This document shows, piece by piece, positions 8,565-17,400 of a stretch of DNA of 64,000 nucleotides. The stretch is from positions 230,442-294,441 of the forward strand of contig JADFZL010000007.1 of assembly GCA_015232575.1 (NCBI GenBank). Reading direction: 5' to 3'. Both the position numbers and the translations under genes were made by a program. This DNA is from Candidatus Rifleibacteriota bacterium (GTDB lineage: Bacteria; Muiribacteriota; Ozemobacteria; Ozemobacterales; Ozemobacteraceae). The notes under the pieces are model-generated. The model saw only the letters and a program-made list of their open reading frames with translations. It was not told where the DNA came from and searched no databases. Numbering within the stretch: position 1 is the first letter of the stretch; every line of letters starts with the position of its first letter.

Positions 8565-9395
8565 ATGGCAGAATTTTCAAACTTGAAAATAGAGCAGACT
8601 GGAAATTCAGCAGTCAGTCTGGGTTACATTGGCTCCATTAAAGATGTTCTGGCAGCACAATTGCCTGATGCACTCCTAAGCAGAACATTCCTTGCAGAAG
8701 ATTATCTATATGGTTTCGAACTGGCTTCACCGAGAGACAAACTTTCCCTCGGCGAAGCCCTGATCGTGAATGATACCTGCTACACAACTTCTTCAGATAA
8801 AACTTCCTCAGATTTCAACCGAACCATATTCGGTCATGAATTTCTCACAGGTGGAATGTTTATAATACCCAGGGGAATCAAACCCACTCATAAATGTACT
8901 TTTCAAACCGATGGCACTCCAATTGCATTGATGGATTTTCATAAGGAGCTCTATGCTGCTGTAAAAAAGCCGCTCGCTTTCGCAGGAATAGGTGAATTAG
9001 CCGAACTGCACGGCACAGCAATCGGTAAGCCTCCTTTAGACGGAAAGGCAATATTTGATCACAAAGATGAGTATTTTCCTGTTCCGGAAATAAGAATTAA
9101 CAATGTGAAAGTATTTATTATCGGAGTGCTGACCGACTTCGGGGAGAAGAACTTAAGCAGTATAAACAGACAACTGGAAGTTGTCTTGTACAAAAATCCT
9201 TTTGATTCTGTCCCGGGCATTGACAACCACACTCATGTAATTACTTTGAAACAATCAGTAAAGAGGGTCGAAGACATCAGACCTGATACGGTTGACAGAA
9301 CGCTGCACCTTTTTGCAGATGGAACTGCAGTTCGATTCCTTCAGGCTGATATCTTTGCTATGAGCCACCTGGTTGATTACCAGAATAGAACCTGA
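8565..9395 (+). CDS. putative divergent acetolactate decarboxylase-like protein
   Basis: A 276-residue soluble protein without a signal peptide. It is not a clear family member. The order of motifs is reminiscent of alpha-acetolactate decarboxylase: an N-terminal G-Y-I-G-S-I-x-D-V-L segment, L-x-x-GEALIVNDTCY (compare LDGELI...), a THK followed by an FHKEL helix, and later a V-x-x-F-I-I-G-V-L-T strand with an NHTHV (His-x-His) segment that could supply metal ligands. The usual GYHLHF motif is not present as such. Position supports the idea: it lies between an alcohol dehydrogenase and acetolactate synthase. If right, it would turn acetolactate into acetoin. Otherwise it is a hypothetical protein. 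Confidence 0.4.
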   Translation: MAEFSNLKIEQTGNSAVSLGYIGSIKDVLAAQLPDALLSRTFLAEDYLYGFELASPRDKLSLGEALIVNDTCYTTSSDKTSSDFNRTIFGHEFLTGGMFIIPRGIKPTHKCTFQTDGTPIALMDFHKELYAAVKKPLAFAGIGELAELHGTAIGKPPLDGKAIFDHKDEYFPVPEIRINNVKVFIIGVLTDFGEKNLSSINRQLEVVLYKNPFDSVPGIDNHTHVITLKQSVKRVEDIRPDTVDRTLHLFADGTAVRFLQADIFAMSHLVDYQNRT

Positions 9396-9473
9396 CTATA
9401 AATGAAAAGTTTGTGTTAATGAGAATTTTAAATAATTCTCTTGGAAAATTGTGATAACAAGGAGAGATCGTAT

Positions 9474-11132
9474 ATGGTAAAGACTCAACGGGCTGCTCAG
9501 CTGTTTGTCGAATGCCTTGAAAAACACGGTGTGAAATATATTTTTGGAATTCCGGGAGCAAAAATTGATGGAGTTTTTGATGCTCTTCTTGATTCAAAAA
9601 TTAGAGTTATAGTGTGTCGGCACGAGCAAAACGCTGCATTTATGGCCGCTGCGTATGGACGTTTAACTGGGGAGCCAGGTGTGGTTCTTGTTACTTCAGG
9701 CCCGGGAGTGTCAAACCTTGCTACAGGTCTGTTGACTGCAACGTCCGAAGGCGATCCGTTAATTGCCATCGGCGGAAGCGTTCCACGAAGTACAAAACTC
9801 CGTGATACACATCAGAATGTAGATAATCTCAGATTAATGGAAGCAGTTACAAAATTTGGTATGGAAGTCATTATGCCGGAAAATATTCCGGAAATAGTCG
9901 AAAATGCTTTCAGAATTGCAACAAGACCACGATGTGGAGCAGTTTTTATAAGTTTGCCGCAGGATGTTATGGCGGAAATGACTGACGCTGATGCTAATGA
10001 ACCTGTGCCAGCAACTGCCTGGAGCATTTCACCGGATGCAGTTCTGGAAAAGGCCGCTCTGCTTATGAACGAGGCACGCTTGCCGGTAATCTTACTTGGA
10101 TTAGAAGCCAGCAGACCAGAAAATGCAGAAGCAGTAAGCAAACTTTTGAAAGTTTCTCCAATTGCCACTGTGGGAACTTACCAGGCTGCCGGAGCAATTC
10201 CCAGAGATCTTAAAGACTGCTTCATCGGACGCGTCGGTTTGTTTAAAAACCAGCCCGGCGATACCTTGCTGGATTGCGCAGATGTTGTAATCACAATAGG
10301 ATATGATGGCATTGAATATGAGCCTGGAGTCTGGAATTCCAGAAAAACAAAAAAAATCATTCATATTGATTACCACCGGGCAAACATACACACAGCCTAT
10401 CTGCCGGTTCTTGAAGTAACCGGCGACATTGCCGCAAATATTATCTCACTTGCAGCAAAACTTAAGAAACGTACAAAACTCTTTGATCTGCCCATTGTAA
10501 ATCACTTACAGCGGGAAATTTCTGAAAGACTCGAAAGTGGTTCGCACTTTTCCGGGCGTGGAATGCACCCTCTTCGATTTATTCACGATTTGCGCAATGC
10601 TATCGACGATGATGTGACAGTAATAAGTGATATCGGTTCTCACTACATCTGGCTGGCAAGATATTTCGCTTCTTTCAGGCCGCGTCATCTGCTCTTCAGC
10701 AATGGACAGCAGACTCTGGGCGTGGCATTACCCTGGGCAATGGCGACAACACTTGCCCGTCCGGGAAAAAAAGTCGTTTCGATCTCAGGCGACGGTGGTT
10801 TTCTATATTCAGCCATGGAAGTTGAAACAGCCGTGCGCGAAAAAATGGATTTTGTACATTTTGTCTGGTGTGACGGCGCTTATAACATGGTACTGGAACA
10901 ACAGAAAATCAAATACAACCGCGAAAGCTCTGTACGGTTTGGTTATGTTGATGTTTCAAAATACGCTGAAAGTTTCGGTGCAAAAGGAATGAAGGTAAAT
11001 CACAGCGATGAATTTAAATCCGTTCTGAATGAAGCTATTAATATGAAAGGTCCTGTCGTTGTCGAAGTTCCTATCGATTATTCTGACAATGCAGACCTGT
11101 TCAAAGTAAAAATCGAAAACATTGGACATTAA
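9474..11132 (+). CDS. alsS: acetolactate synthase, catabolic type
   Basis: A TPP-dependent enzyme of 552 residues that joins two pyruvates to acetolactate. The ATG at 9474 is preferred to one 11 codons upstream, because AAGGAGAG precedes it at good spacing. The N-terminal Pyr domain has the catalytic Glu (RHEQNAAFMA) and GPGVSNLATG. The central domain follows, then the PP domain with the TPP/Mg motif GDGGFLYSAMEVETAVR...N. The length and lack of a nearby regulatory subunit (ilvN) favour the catabolic AlsS/BudB form over the biosynthetic IlvB. Related TPP enzymes cannot be fully excluded. The dehydrogenase and decarboxylase-like genes upstream support an acetoin pathway. Confidence 0.8.
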   Translation: MVKTQRAAQLFVECLEKHGVKYIFGIPGAKIDGVFDALLDSKIRVIVCRHEQNAAFMAAAYGRLTGEPGVVLVTSGPGVSNLATGLLTATSEGDPLIAIGGSVPRSTKLRDTHQNVDNLRLMEAVTKFGMEVIMPENIPEIVENAFRIATRPRCGAVFISLPQDVMAEMTDADANEPVPATAWSISPDAVLEKAALLMNEARLPVILLGLEASRPENAEAVSKLLKVSPIATVGTYQAAGAIPRDLKDCFIGRVGLFKNQPGDTLLDCADVVITIGYDGIEYEPGVWNSRKTKKIIHIDYHRANIHTAYLPVLEVTGDIAANIISLAAKLKKRTKLFDLPIVNHLQREISERLESGSHFSGRGMHPLRFIHDLRNAIDDDVTVISDIGSHYIWLARYFASFRPRHLLFSNGQQTLGVALPWAMATTLARPGKKVVSISGDGGFLYSAMEVETAVREKMDFVHFVWCDGAYNMVLEQQKIKYNRESSVRFGYVDVSKYAESFGAKGMKVNHSDEFKSVLNEAINMKGPVVVEVPIDYSDNADLFKVKIENIGH

Positions 11133-11232
11133 ACTTCAAGAATACAAGACTTCAAAAAATCAAAAGGAGGAAAAATTCCAAAATACAGAAATATCTGTTC
11201 AATGCTCTGAACTTTTCTTTTTCTAACTTACT

Positions 11233-11254
11233 GAGAAGGCAAATTTGCCCTCTC
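11233..11254. terminator. hairpin between alsS and PRC-barrel gene
   Basis: GAGA-A-GGCAAA pairs with TTTGCC-C-TCTC with a single mismatch, forming a compact hairpin in the 147-bp gap. There is no long T run after it, so it could be an attenuator or a weak terminator. An orphan AGGAGG at about 11165 has no start codon behind it. Confidence 0.35.
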
Positions 11255-11279
11255 TGATTGATGAAAGGATACTATTTTT

Positions 11280-12056
11280 ATGTTGACCAAAGTAAAAACA
11301 CTGAAAGGCTATACATTAAACAGCCGTGACGGGGAAATCGGTGCGGCAAGAGAGTTCTTTTTCGATGATCAAAATTGGGTCATTCGATATCTGGTGGCTG
11401 ATACAGGAAACTGGCTTACCGGCAGACAGGTCCTGATTTCTCCTTATGCTCTTACTGCCGTAAGTAAGGAAAAACAACAGATTACCGTTGACCTGACTAA
11501 AAAGCAGATTGAAACCAGTCCGGCACTTGAGACTGATAAACCCGTCTCAAGACAATTCGAGGATGCATATTATGCATTTTACGGATGGCCAATGTACTGG
11601 ACTGGTCCACACATGTGGGGTCCTTATCCTTCAATTGTACGTGATCGGGAAAAACTGAAGAAATCAATTCGCGGCGAGAAAGCCTGGGATCCGCATCTGC
11701 GAAGCACACACGATGTAAGTGGTCATTATATTCAGGCCCTGGAAGGTGAACTTGGACACGTTGATGATTTCATCATTGATGATGAAACATGGGCAATTCG
11801 CTATCTGGTCATTGATACACAAAACTGGTGGCCCGGAAAGAAAGTAATGGTTTCACCTCAATGGATTGATCGTATCAGCTGGAGCGAATCTAAAGTATTC
11901 ATTAATCTTTCACGTGATGCCATTAAGATTGCTCCGGAATACTCTGAGGAATCGCTGATAACGCGCGATTATGAGAGCGCATTGCATAAATATTACAACA
12001 AAGAAGTTTACTGGCATGAAAAATCAACTCAAAAAGAACATTCCGCTGGAATGTAA
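11280..12056 (+). CDS. double PRC-barrel domain protein
   Basis: A 258-residue cytoplasmic protein with two PRC-barrel units: residues about 1-80 (KTLKGYTLNSRDGEIGAARE..FDDQNWVIRYLVADTG.W) and about 140-225 (HDVSGHYIQALEGELGHVDDFIIDDETWAIRYLVIDTQNWW). The two halves are clear internal repeats with the hallmark W-x-I-R-Y-L-V-x-D-T strand. A Trp/Tyr-rich linker (YAFYGWPMYWTGPHMWGPYPS) joins them. PRC-barrels occur in RimM, photosynthetic reaction centre H subunits and many stress-associated proteins of unknown function. AAAGGA lies about 10 nt before the ATG. It belongs to the stress-type gene group, but its ligand is unknown. Confidence 0.88.
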   Translation: MLTKVKTLKGYTLNSRDGEIGAAREFFFDDQNWVIRYLVADTGNWLTGRQVLISPYALTAVSKEKQQITVDLTKKQIETSPALETDKPVSRQFEDAYYAFYGWPMYWTGPHMWGPYPSIVRDREKLKKSIRGEKAWDPHLRSTHDVSGHYIQALEGELGHVDDFIIDDETWAIRYLVIDTQNWWPGKKVMVSPQWIDRISWSESKVFINLSRDAIKIAPEYSEESLITRDYESALHKYYNKEVYWHEKSTQKEHSAGM

Positions 12057-12089
12057 AAATGCTGATTTGAACTGAATTATCCTCTGAAA

Positions 12090-12129
12090 CGCACATGCTG
12101 AGTTTTTACACGAATATTCAGCATGTGCG
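12090..12129. repeat. 12-bp perfect inverted repeat upstream of YflT-like gene
   Basis: CGCACATGCTGA (12090-12101) and its exact reverse complement (12118-12129) are separated by 16 nt. The structure lies between the PRC-barrel stop codon and the start of the next gene at 12168. There is no T run, so it may act as a regulatory hairpin or a protein binding site rather than a terminator. Confidence 0.5.
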
Positions 12130-12167
12130 AATCTCCGTATCGGAAAAAAATTGAACAGGAGAAGAAT

Positions 12168-12758
12168 ATGAATCAAGGAGCTCGCATTATTCAGGTATAC
12201 CAGGTTCAGGCAAAAGCCGAAGACTACCGCGTGGTTGCTGTTCTTGAATCACATGCAGAAGCAGAAGAGGCTGTAAAAAGCCTTCAGAAAAATGGAATAG
12301 ATCTGAAAAAATGTTCAATTGTGGGAAAAGAAAACCTAACCGGAGAACATGTAACTGGTTACTATTTTTCGGGTGATAGAATCTCCTATTGGGGAAAACT
12401 TGGAGCATTCTGGGGAGGCCTCTGGGGATTGGTCGGAGGGTCAGGATATTTTCTAATCCCTGGAGTCGGGGCGGTTTTAGTCGCCGGAAGTCTTGTCGCA
12501 GCCATTGTTGGTGCTTTGGAAGGTGCAGTAGTGGTGGGTGGATTAAGCGCTTTGGGAGCAGGATTCTACAATATCGGAATTCCCAAAGATTCAGTTGTAG
12601 AGTATGAGACAGCTGTTAAAGGGGATCGATTCGTTGTCGTTGTTCACGGTAATTCCGCAGAAGTATCTAAAGCGAAAGGCATTCTGGAATCAGTGGCGGT
12701 AGATGAAAATAATGTACAAACCGTTCAGGTAGGGCCATTACCCATCAAAATCCTTTGA
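12168..12758 (+). CDS. YflT/general stress protein 17M-like protein
   Basis: A protein of 196 residues. The ATG at 12168 is chosen because AGGAG sits 6 nt upstream; an upstream in-frame ATG has no such site. Residues about 20-70 form the alpha/beta unit VVAVLESHAEAEEAVKSLQKNGID..KCSIVGKE, typical of the heat-induced stress protein YflT/GsiB-like 17M family. A central Gly/Ala-rich hydrophobic stretch (about 80-135) forms a probable membrane hairpin. The C-terminal part repeats the alpha/beta unit (DRFVVVVHGNSAEVSKAKGIL). Such proteins are made under general stress; the molecular role is not known. It is followed by its own terminator. Confidence 0.8.
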   Translation: MNQGARIIQVYQVQAKAEDYRVVAVLESHAEAEEAVKSLQKNGIDLKKCSIVGKENLTGEHVTGYYFSGDRISYWGKLGAFWGGLWGLVGGSGYFLIPGVGAVLVAGSLVAAIVGALEGAVVVGGLSALGAGFYNIGIPKDSVVEYETAVKGDRFVVVVHGNSAEVSKAKGILESVAVDENNVQTVQVGPLPIKIL

Positions 12759-12803
12759 AATACTCGTCAGTAAAACTAACTCTGAATAAGGTATGCACAC
12801 CCG

Positions 12804-12827
12804 AAAGTAGTCATTTATGACTACTTT
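12804..12827 (+). terminator. terminator after YflT-like gene
   Basis: An 11-bp perfect stem (AAAGTAGTCAT at 12804-12814 with its complement at 12817-12827) followed by a T-rich stretch lies 45 nt after the stop codon. Confidence 0.7.
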
Positions 12828-12984
12828 TATGGTTTTATAGCAGGATTTTCAACTTATTCGGTTTAGTGGTAGTTATAACCTATCGATAACGGAAAAGCAG
12901 TTTTCATTTGAAAATCTGTTTCTTCATCAGGAATTAGAAGGGGGATCAATGTTTACTATTGTAAATTTTATCAGGAGGAAAAAA

Positions 12985-13629
12985 ATGAAAAAAAGTTTAA
13001 TGGGAGTCCTTGTGTTAATGGTGGTTCTAATAGCTTTTACAGCTGTTTGTGATGTTGTCTGGGCGCTCAAGAACGTATGCCCCGAATGCGGTAAAATGGT
13101 TAAAGACATGGAACTTACCAGTTGTCCAAACTGTGGGAAAATTGTCAATAAATGTCTTGTATGCGGGCAAGTGAACCAGATTAAAAACGATCATTGCGAA
13201 AAATGCAGTGCCAGCCTGGCCGAATCAAGAGTTTCCCGGACAATCAGCAAAGAAGTAAGAGATGATCTCAGGCTTGGGGAATCAGACAGAGCTAAAATTG
13301 ATGTTGAACTTGCACAGATCGAACAAAAAGTTATAACTGAAGGAATCAATCCGGAATTGGCTTCAAGACAAGTTGAACTGCTTATCCTGATGGGATGGTG
13401 GTCACTTGCAAATAGCACTGCAAAAACATTTTTATCAGAATTTCCGAATGCCGATCAAAGTACCCGCATGTCTGCCTGTCGGGTAATAGCATTGAGGAAT
13501 CTGGGTTTTCTGGCACTTGAAGGCAATCGCAATACCATTGCCGCTGAGTATTTGAAAGCTGCATTAGCAATTGATCCGAAAGATGCAAAATCTCAAAACC
13601 TTCTTGAAATGGCTAACGAAGCCAAGTAA
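12985..13629 (+). CDS. exported zinc-ribbon protein with TPR-like tail
   Basis: A protein of 214 residues starting at the ATG behind AGGAGG. A signal peptide or N-terminal anchor (residues 1-27, VLVLMVVLIAFTAVC...VWA) is followed by four Cys-X2-Cys pairs (CPECGK, CPNCGK, CLVCGQ, CEKCSA), which make two zinc ribbons. The rest is helical, with a TPR-like end (GFLALEGNRNTIAAEYLKAALAIDPKDAK). A double zinc ribbon immediately after an export signal is unusual, since such ribbons are normally cytoplasmic. It may be a type I anchored protein with the ribbon outside. It lies 39 nt before the next exported protein, so the two are probably one transcript. No family name is recognised. Confidence 0.75.
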   Translation: MKKSLMGVLVLMVVLIAFTAVCDVVWALKNVCPECGKMVKDMELTSCPNCGKIVNKCLVCGQVNQIKNDHCEKCSASLAESRVSRTISKEVRDDLRLGESDRAKIDVELAQIEQKVITEGINPELASRQVELLILMGWWSLANSTAKTFLSEFPNADQSTRMSACRVIALRNLGFLALEGNRNTIAAEYLKAALAIDPKDAKSQNLLEMANEAK

Positions 13630-13668
13630 GAATCGCAATATAAAAATAGTAAATCAGAGGAGAAATAA

Positions 13669-14205
13669 ATGAAATTTATATTTAAAAGCTTTTGCTGGAA
13701 ATATCTCGCAACAATTCTTGTTTTTTCATTACTTCATTGTCCTTTGCTGGAAGCAGCAAAAATCGTTATTCCGAAAGGAACATTAGTACGGATAAAACTT
13801 GGGGAAACCTTGACCACGGAAAGAACCAAGGAGGGAAAATCAATAAGCTTTACAGTTGCAACTGCAGTTCGTATCGGAAAAAGAAAGGTTATTGAAAAGG
13901 GAGCTTCAGTTGATGCATTTGTTTCAGAAGTTCGCCACCCTCAGAGATTTGGACGAAATGCGAGTTTGAAAATTAAATTTGTTTCTGTTCAAAGCACGAA
14001 AAACAGGGAAATTCCCGTAGAACTCGGCGAACACGCTGCAAAAACCAATGAACAAATGGGAATGGCTGCCGGAGCAGCTGTCGGCGGAGCTCTTATTCTT
14101 GGTCCAGTAGGACTGCTGGCAGGTTTATTCGTTAAAGGAAAAAATGTTCACATTCCGGCTGGTACAATACTTCACGTTGAAGTATCAGAAGATACAGGGT
14201 TTTAA
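13669..14205 (+). CDS. exported glycine-zipper protein, unknown function
   Basis: A 178-residue protein with a signal peptide (residues 1-27, cleavage near LEA-AK). A beta-rich domain follows (IPKGTLVRIKLGETLTTERTKEGKS...), resembling the TrbI/LpxL-like 'cargo strand' proteins often annotated as hypothetical periplasmic. Then comes a glycine-zipper segment (AAGAAVGGALILGPVGLLAGL, about 128-150), which can insert into or perforate membranes, and a last strand (HIPAGTILHVEVSED). The first and last parts share the 'IPxGTxxxxxx' pattern. GAGGAGAAAT precedes the ATG. It probably forms a transcript with the zinc-ribbon gene. A function in the envelope is inferred. Confidence 0.7.
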   Translation: MKFIFKSFCWKYLATILVFSLLHCPLLEAAKIVIPKGTLVRIKLGETLTTERTKEGKSISFTVATAVRIGKRKVIEKGASVDAFVSEVRHPQRFGRNASLKIKFVSVQSTKNREIPVELGEHAAKTNEQMGMAAGAAVGGALILGPVGLLAGLFVKGKNVHIPAGTILHVEVSEDTGF

Positions 14206-14247
14206 ATTGATGTTTGCAACCTCCATAAAAATCTGAAATGACAATTT

Positions 14248-14366
14248 AATATTTGGTTGTGTGAGAGAAGATATTTCAATGTGAAATTCCGTATTATTCC
14301 GCGTTCATCCGTGGTTAAAAATCAGTTTCGATTGCTTTTCGGTTAAACGCTCATACAACCAATATT
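14248..14366. mobile_element. MITE-like element, copy A (terminal inverted repeats)
   Basis: A non-coding element of about 119 bp. Its ends, AATATTTGGTTGTGTGAG (14248-14265) and CTCATACAACCAATATT (14350-14366), are near-perfect inverted repeats. The middle holds the core TCCGT..TATTCCG...CCGTGGTTAAAAATCAG, which is shared with two other intergenic copies at 42408 and 50517. It fits a miniature inverted-repeat element without a transposase. Confidence 0.6.
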
Positions 14367-14459
14367 TTTTTATTCACAGTTTGCAAATATTTATAAACCC
14401 ACCTGCGCAGAAATGTTTCTGTGTGCATTTTTATAAAACAATAAGGAAGGTCTGTTTTC

Positions 14460-17400
14460 ATGAGGGAATTTAAAACCTGGTCATACTATTTTGTATGGAC
14501 GCTTATAATGAGCTTTTTTTTAATAACCGGCTGCCGGGGATGCAGAGAGGATAGCGGGCAATTCGCCGAACAGGGCGCATTGCCTGCTGCTCTTACTGTG
14601 ACTTCAACAAATCCTGAAAGTGGCGAGTCTGATGTTGCTGTAAACAAAAAGATTTCTGTAACCTTCAGTGAAGAAATGGCTCCTTCAACGATCAGCTCAG
14701 CAACCTTCAGACTTGCATCATCCGATGGAATAACTGTTGCAGGAACACTTTCATACGCTGGCTTGAGTGCTGTTTTCGCGCCGTCAGGCGATCTTGCGGT
14801 AAATACCGTCTATTCCGCTACGGTAACAACTGGTGCAAAAGGATTAGCAGGAAACTCACTGTCTACAGATTTTACCTGGAGTTTCACAACCGGATCTGCT
14901 CCGGATACTGTTGCGCCAACCGTTGTTTCCACTGATCCGGAGGATCATGCTGTAGATGTTGCTGTTAATATGAAAATCACGGTTCCGTTCAGTAAAGCCA
15001 TGGATCCTTTAACTGTGAATTCAACGACCTTTACCCTCGTGGAATCCAATGACGCACAAGTTGCCAATCTGCTGGAAAATCCAAAAAACTTTTCATTGGC
15101 AGGTTCTGCCGGACAAGCCATTCAAGGTACTGTAGTCTGTGTTGGCTGGGTCGCAGTTTTTACCCCGGCAAAGAATCTATCTCTTAACACTCGATATATT
15201 GCCATGTTAAGCACTGGAGTCAAAGACCTTGCTGGCAATGCTCTTGCAGAAAATTACATCTGGAGCTTTACTGCTATAGCTCCCGACCCTGTACCGCCTA
15301 CCGTAGCTTTTACCGATCCTGCAAATGGCGATATAGACGTTGCAATAAACAAGAAAATCGCTGTCACCTTCAGTAAGGCAATTGATCCATTAACCATAAA
15401 TCCAAAGACCGTCTTCATTGATGGCGTCTCTGGAACAGTCTTATACGACGCGGTAACAAAAATAGCGACATTTAAATCAAACACCGATCTTTCAATCAAA
15501 ACCGCTTACATCATAACAGTTACCACTGGCGTAAAAGATCTTGCAGGCAATGCAATGGCAGCTAATTTCACCTCTCCATTTACAACTGGTGTAGCGAGGG
15601 ATATCACAGCGCCCACTGTCTCTTCAACAGACCCGGTAGAGAATGAAACAAACGTTGCTGTAAACAAGAAAATTTCGGTTCCATTCTCTGAAAGCATGAA
15701 TCCGTTGACAATAAATAACAGCAATTTCTACGTTACCGATCCTAATGGAGCGAAAGTTGTCGGTACAGTCAGTTATGCCGGCCTGGTAGCAATCTTTAAA
15801 CCAGTTAGCAACTTTGCGTTTAATACCAGATACTCTGCTGTTATTACCACAGGTGCCAAAGACCTTGCAGGGAATGGACTGGCAGGTAATTACAACTGGA
15901 GCTTTACTACCGGCAGTCTTGCGGATATCATCGCGCCGACCGTTGTTACGACTTCCACAATTCCAACAGATGGAGCCACAAATGTACCTGTAAATATAAA
16001 ACTTTCTGTGGCATTCAGCGAGGGAATGAATCCATTAACCATGAATCTTTCAAACATCTACCTGAAAGGACCTGGCGGAACAACTGTAACTGGAACTGTC
16101 ACATATCTGGGTGTTACGGCTATTTTCACACCTGCAGCTAATCTTGCATTCAACGCAACTTACACCGGAACAGTTACCACAGGTGCAAAAGATCTGGCTG
16201 GAAATACAATGGCAGCCAATTATAACTGGAGCTTTGTTACCGGTGCTACTCCGGATACTACGCGCCCTTCTGTTGTATCAACCGATCCTTTAACCGGCAG
16301 TAAAAATGTTGCTGTCAGTAAGAAGTTATCAGTAACCTTCAGTGAAGCAATGAATCCATTAACAGTTAGTCCAACAACCTTCACTCTGGCTAGAGCTGAT
16401 GGAACTTCAGTAACAGGTACTGTAAGCCTTCTTGCCAGGATAGCAACTTTTACACCGACAGTCAGTCTGATTTCCAATGCAACTTATACTGCAACGATCA
16501 CCACAGGTGCAAAAGATCTCGCTGGAAACACAATTGCAGCTAATTACACCTGGACCTTTGTCGCTGGTGTCGCTCCCGACACAGTTTTACCATCGGTGAC
16601 TTCCACAGACCCGTCTAACAGTGAAAAAAATGTGGCAGTCAATAAGAAAATAGCCGTTACATTCAGCGAAGTAATGAGCTCAGCAACGGTTAATCTGACA
16701 AACTATACATTATCAGATTCTTCCGGAACTGCTGTTGCAGGAACGGTAAGTTATGTAGGACTTATTGCAAACTTCAACCCTGCAAGCAATCTAGCATTCA
16801 ACAGCACTTATACAGCAATGATCAAAACAGGCGTTAAAGATCTGGCTGGAAATGCTCTGGCAGCCAATTACACCTGGAGTTTTTCAACCGGAGTTGCGCC
16901 AGATACTACCTTACCTACAGTTACATCAACTGACCCGGTTAACGCCGAGACAAACGTCGCTGTTAACAAGAAAATCGCAGTCACATTCAGCGAAGGAATG
17001 GATTCTGCAACAATTAATTCATCAACATTTACCGTCGCTGGACCTGGTGGAACACTTGTCGCAGGAACTGTTACCAATGTTGGTGTGGTAGCGTACTTTA
17101 CCCCTTCCAGTAACCTTCCATTCAACAGTACTTATACGGCAACTATCACTACTGGTGCAAAAGATCTGGCTGGAAATGCACTTGGATCAAATTACACGTG
17201 GACATTTTCTACAGGTGTGGCTCCTGATACAACAGCACCTGTCGTGGCTGCTGCCGATCCTCTTCTCGCAGCAACAGTTGTTGTCACTAACAAGAAACTC
17301 TCTGCAACTTTCAGCGAAGGTATGGATGCAGCAACGATTAATTCAACAACCTTTGTTGTTACTGGACCCGGCGGAGTTGCTGTAGCAGGCACCGTCAACT

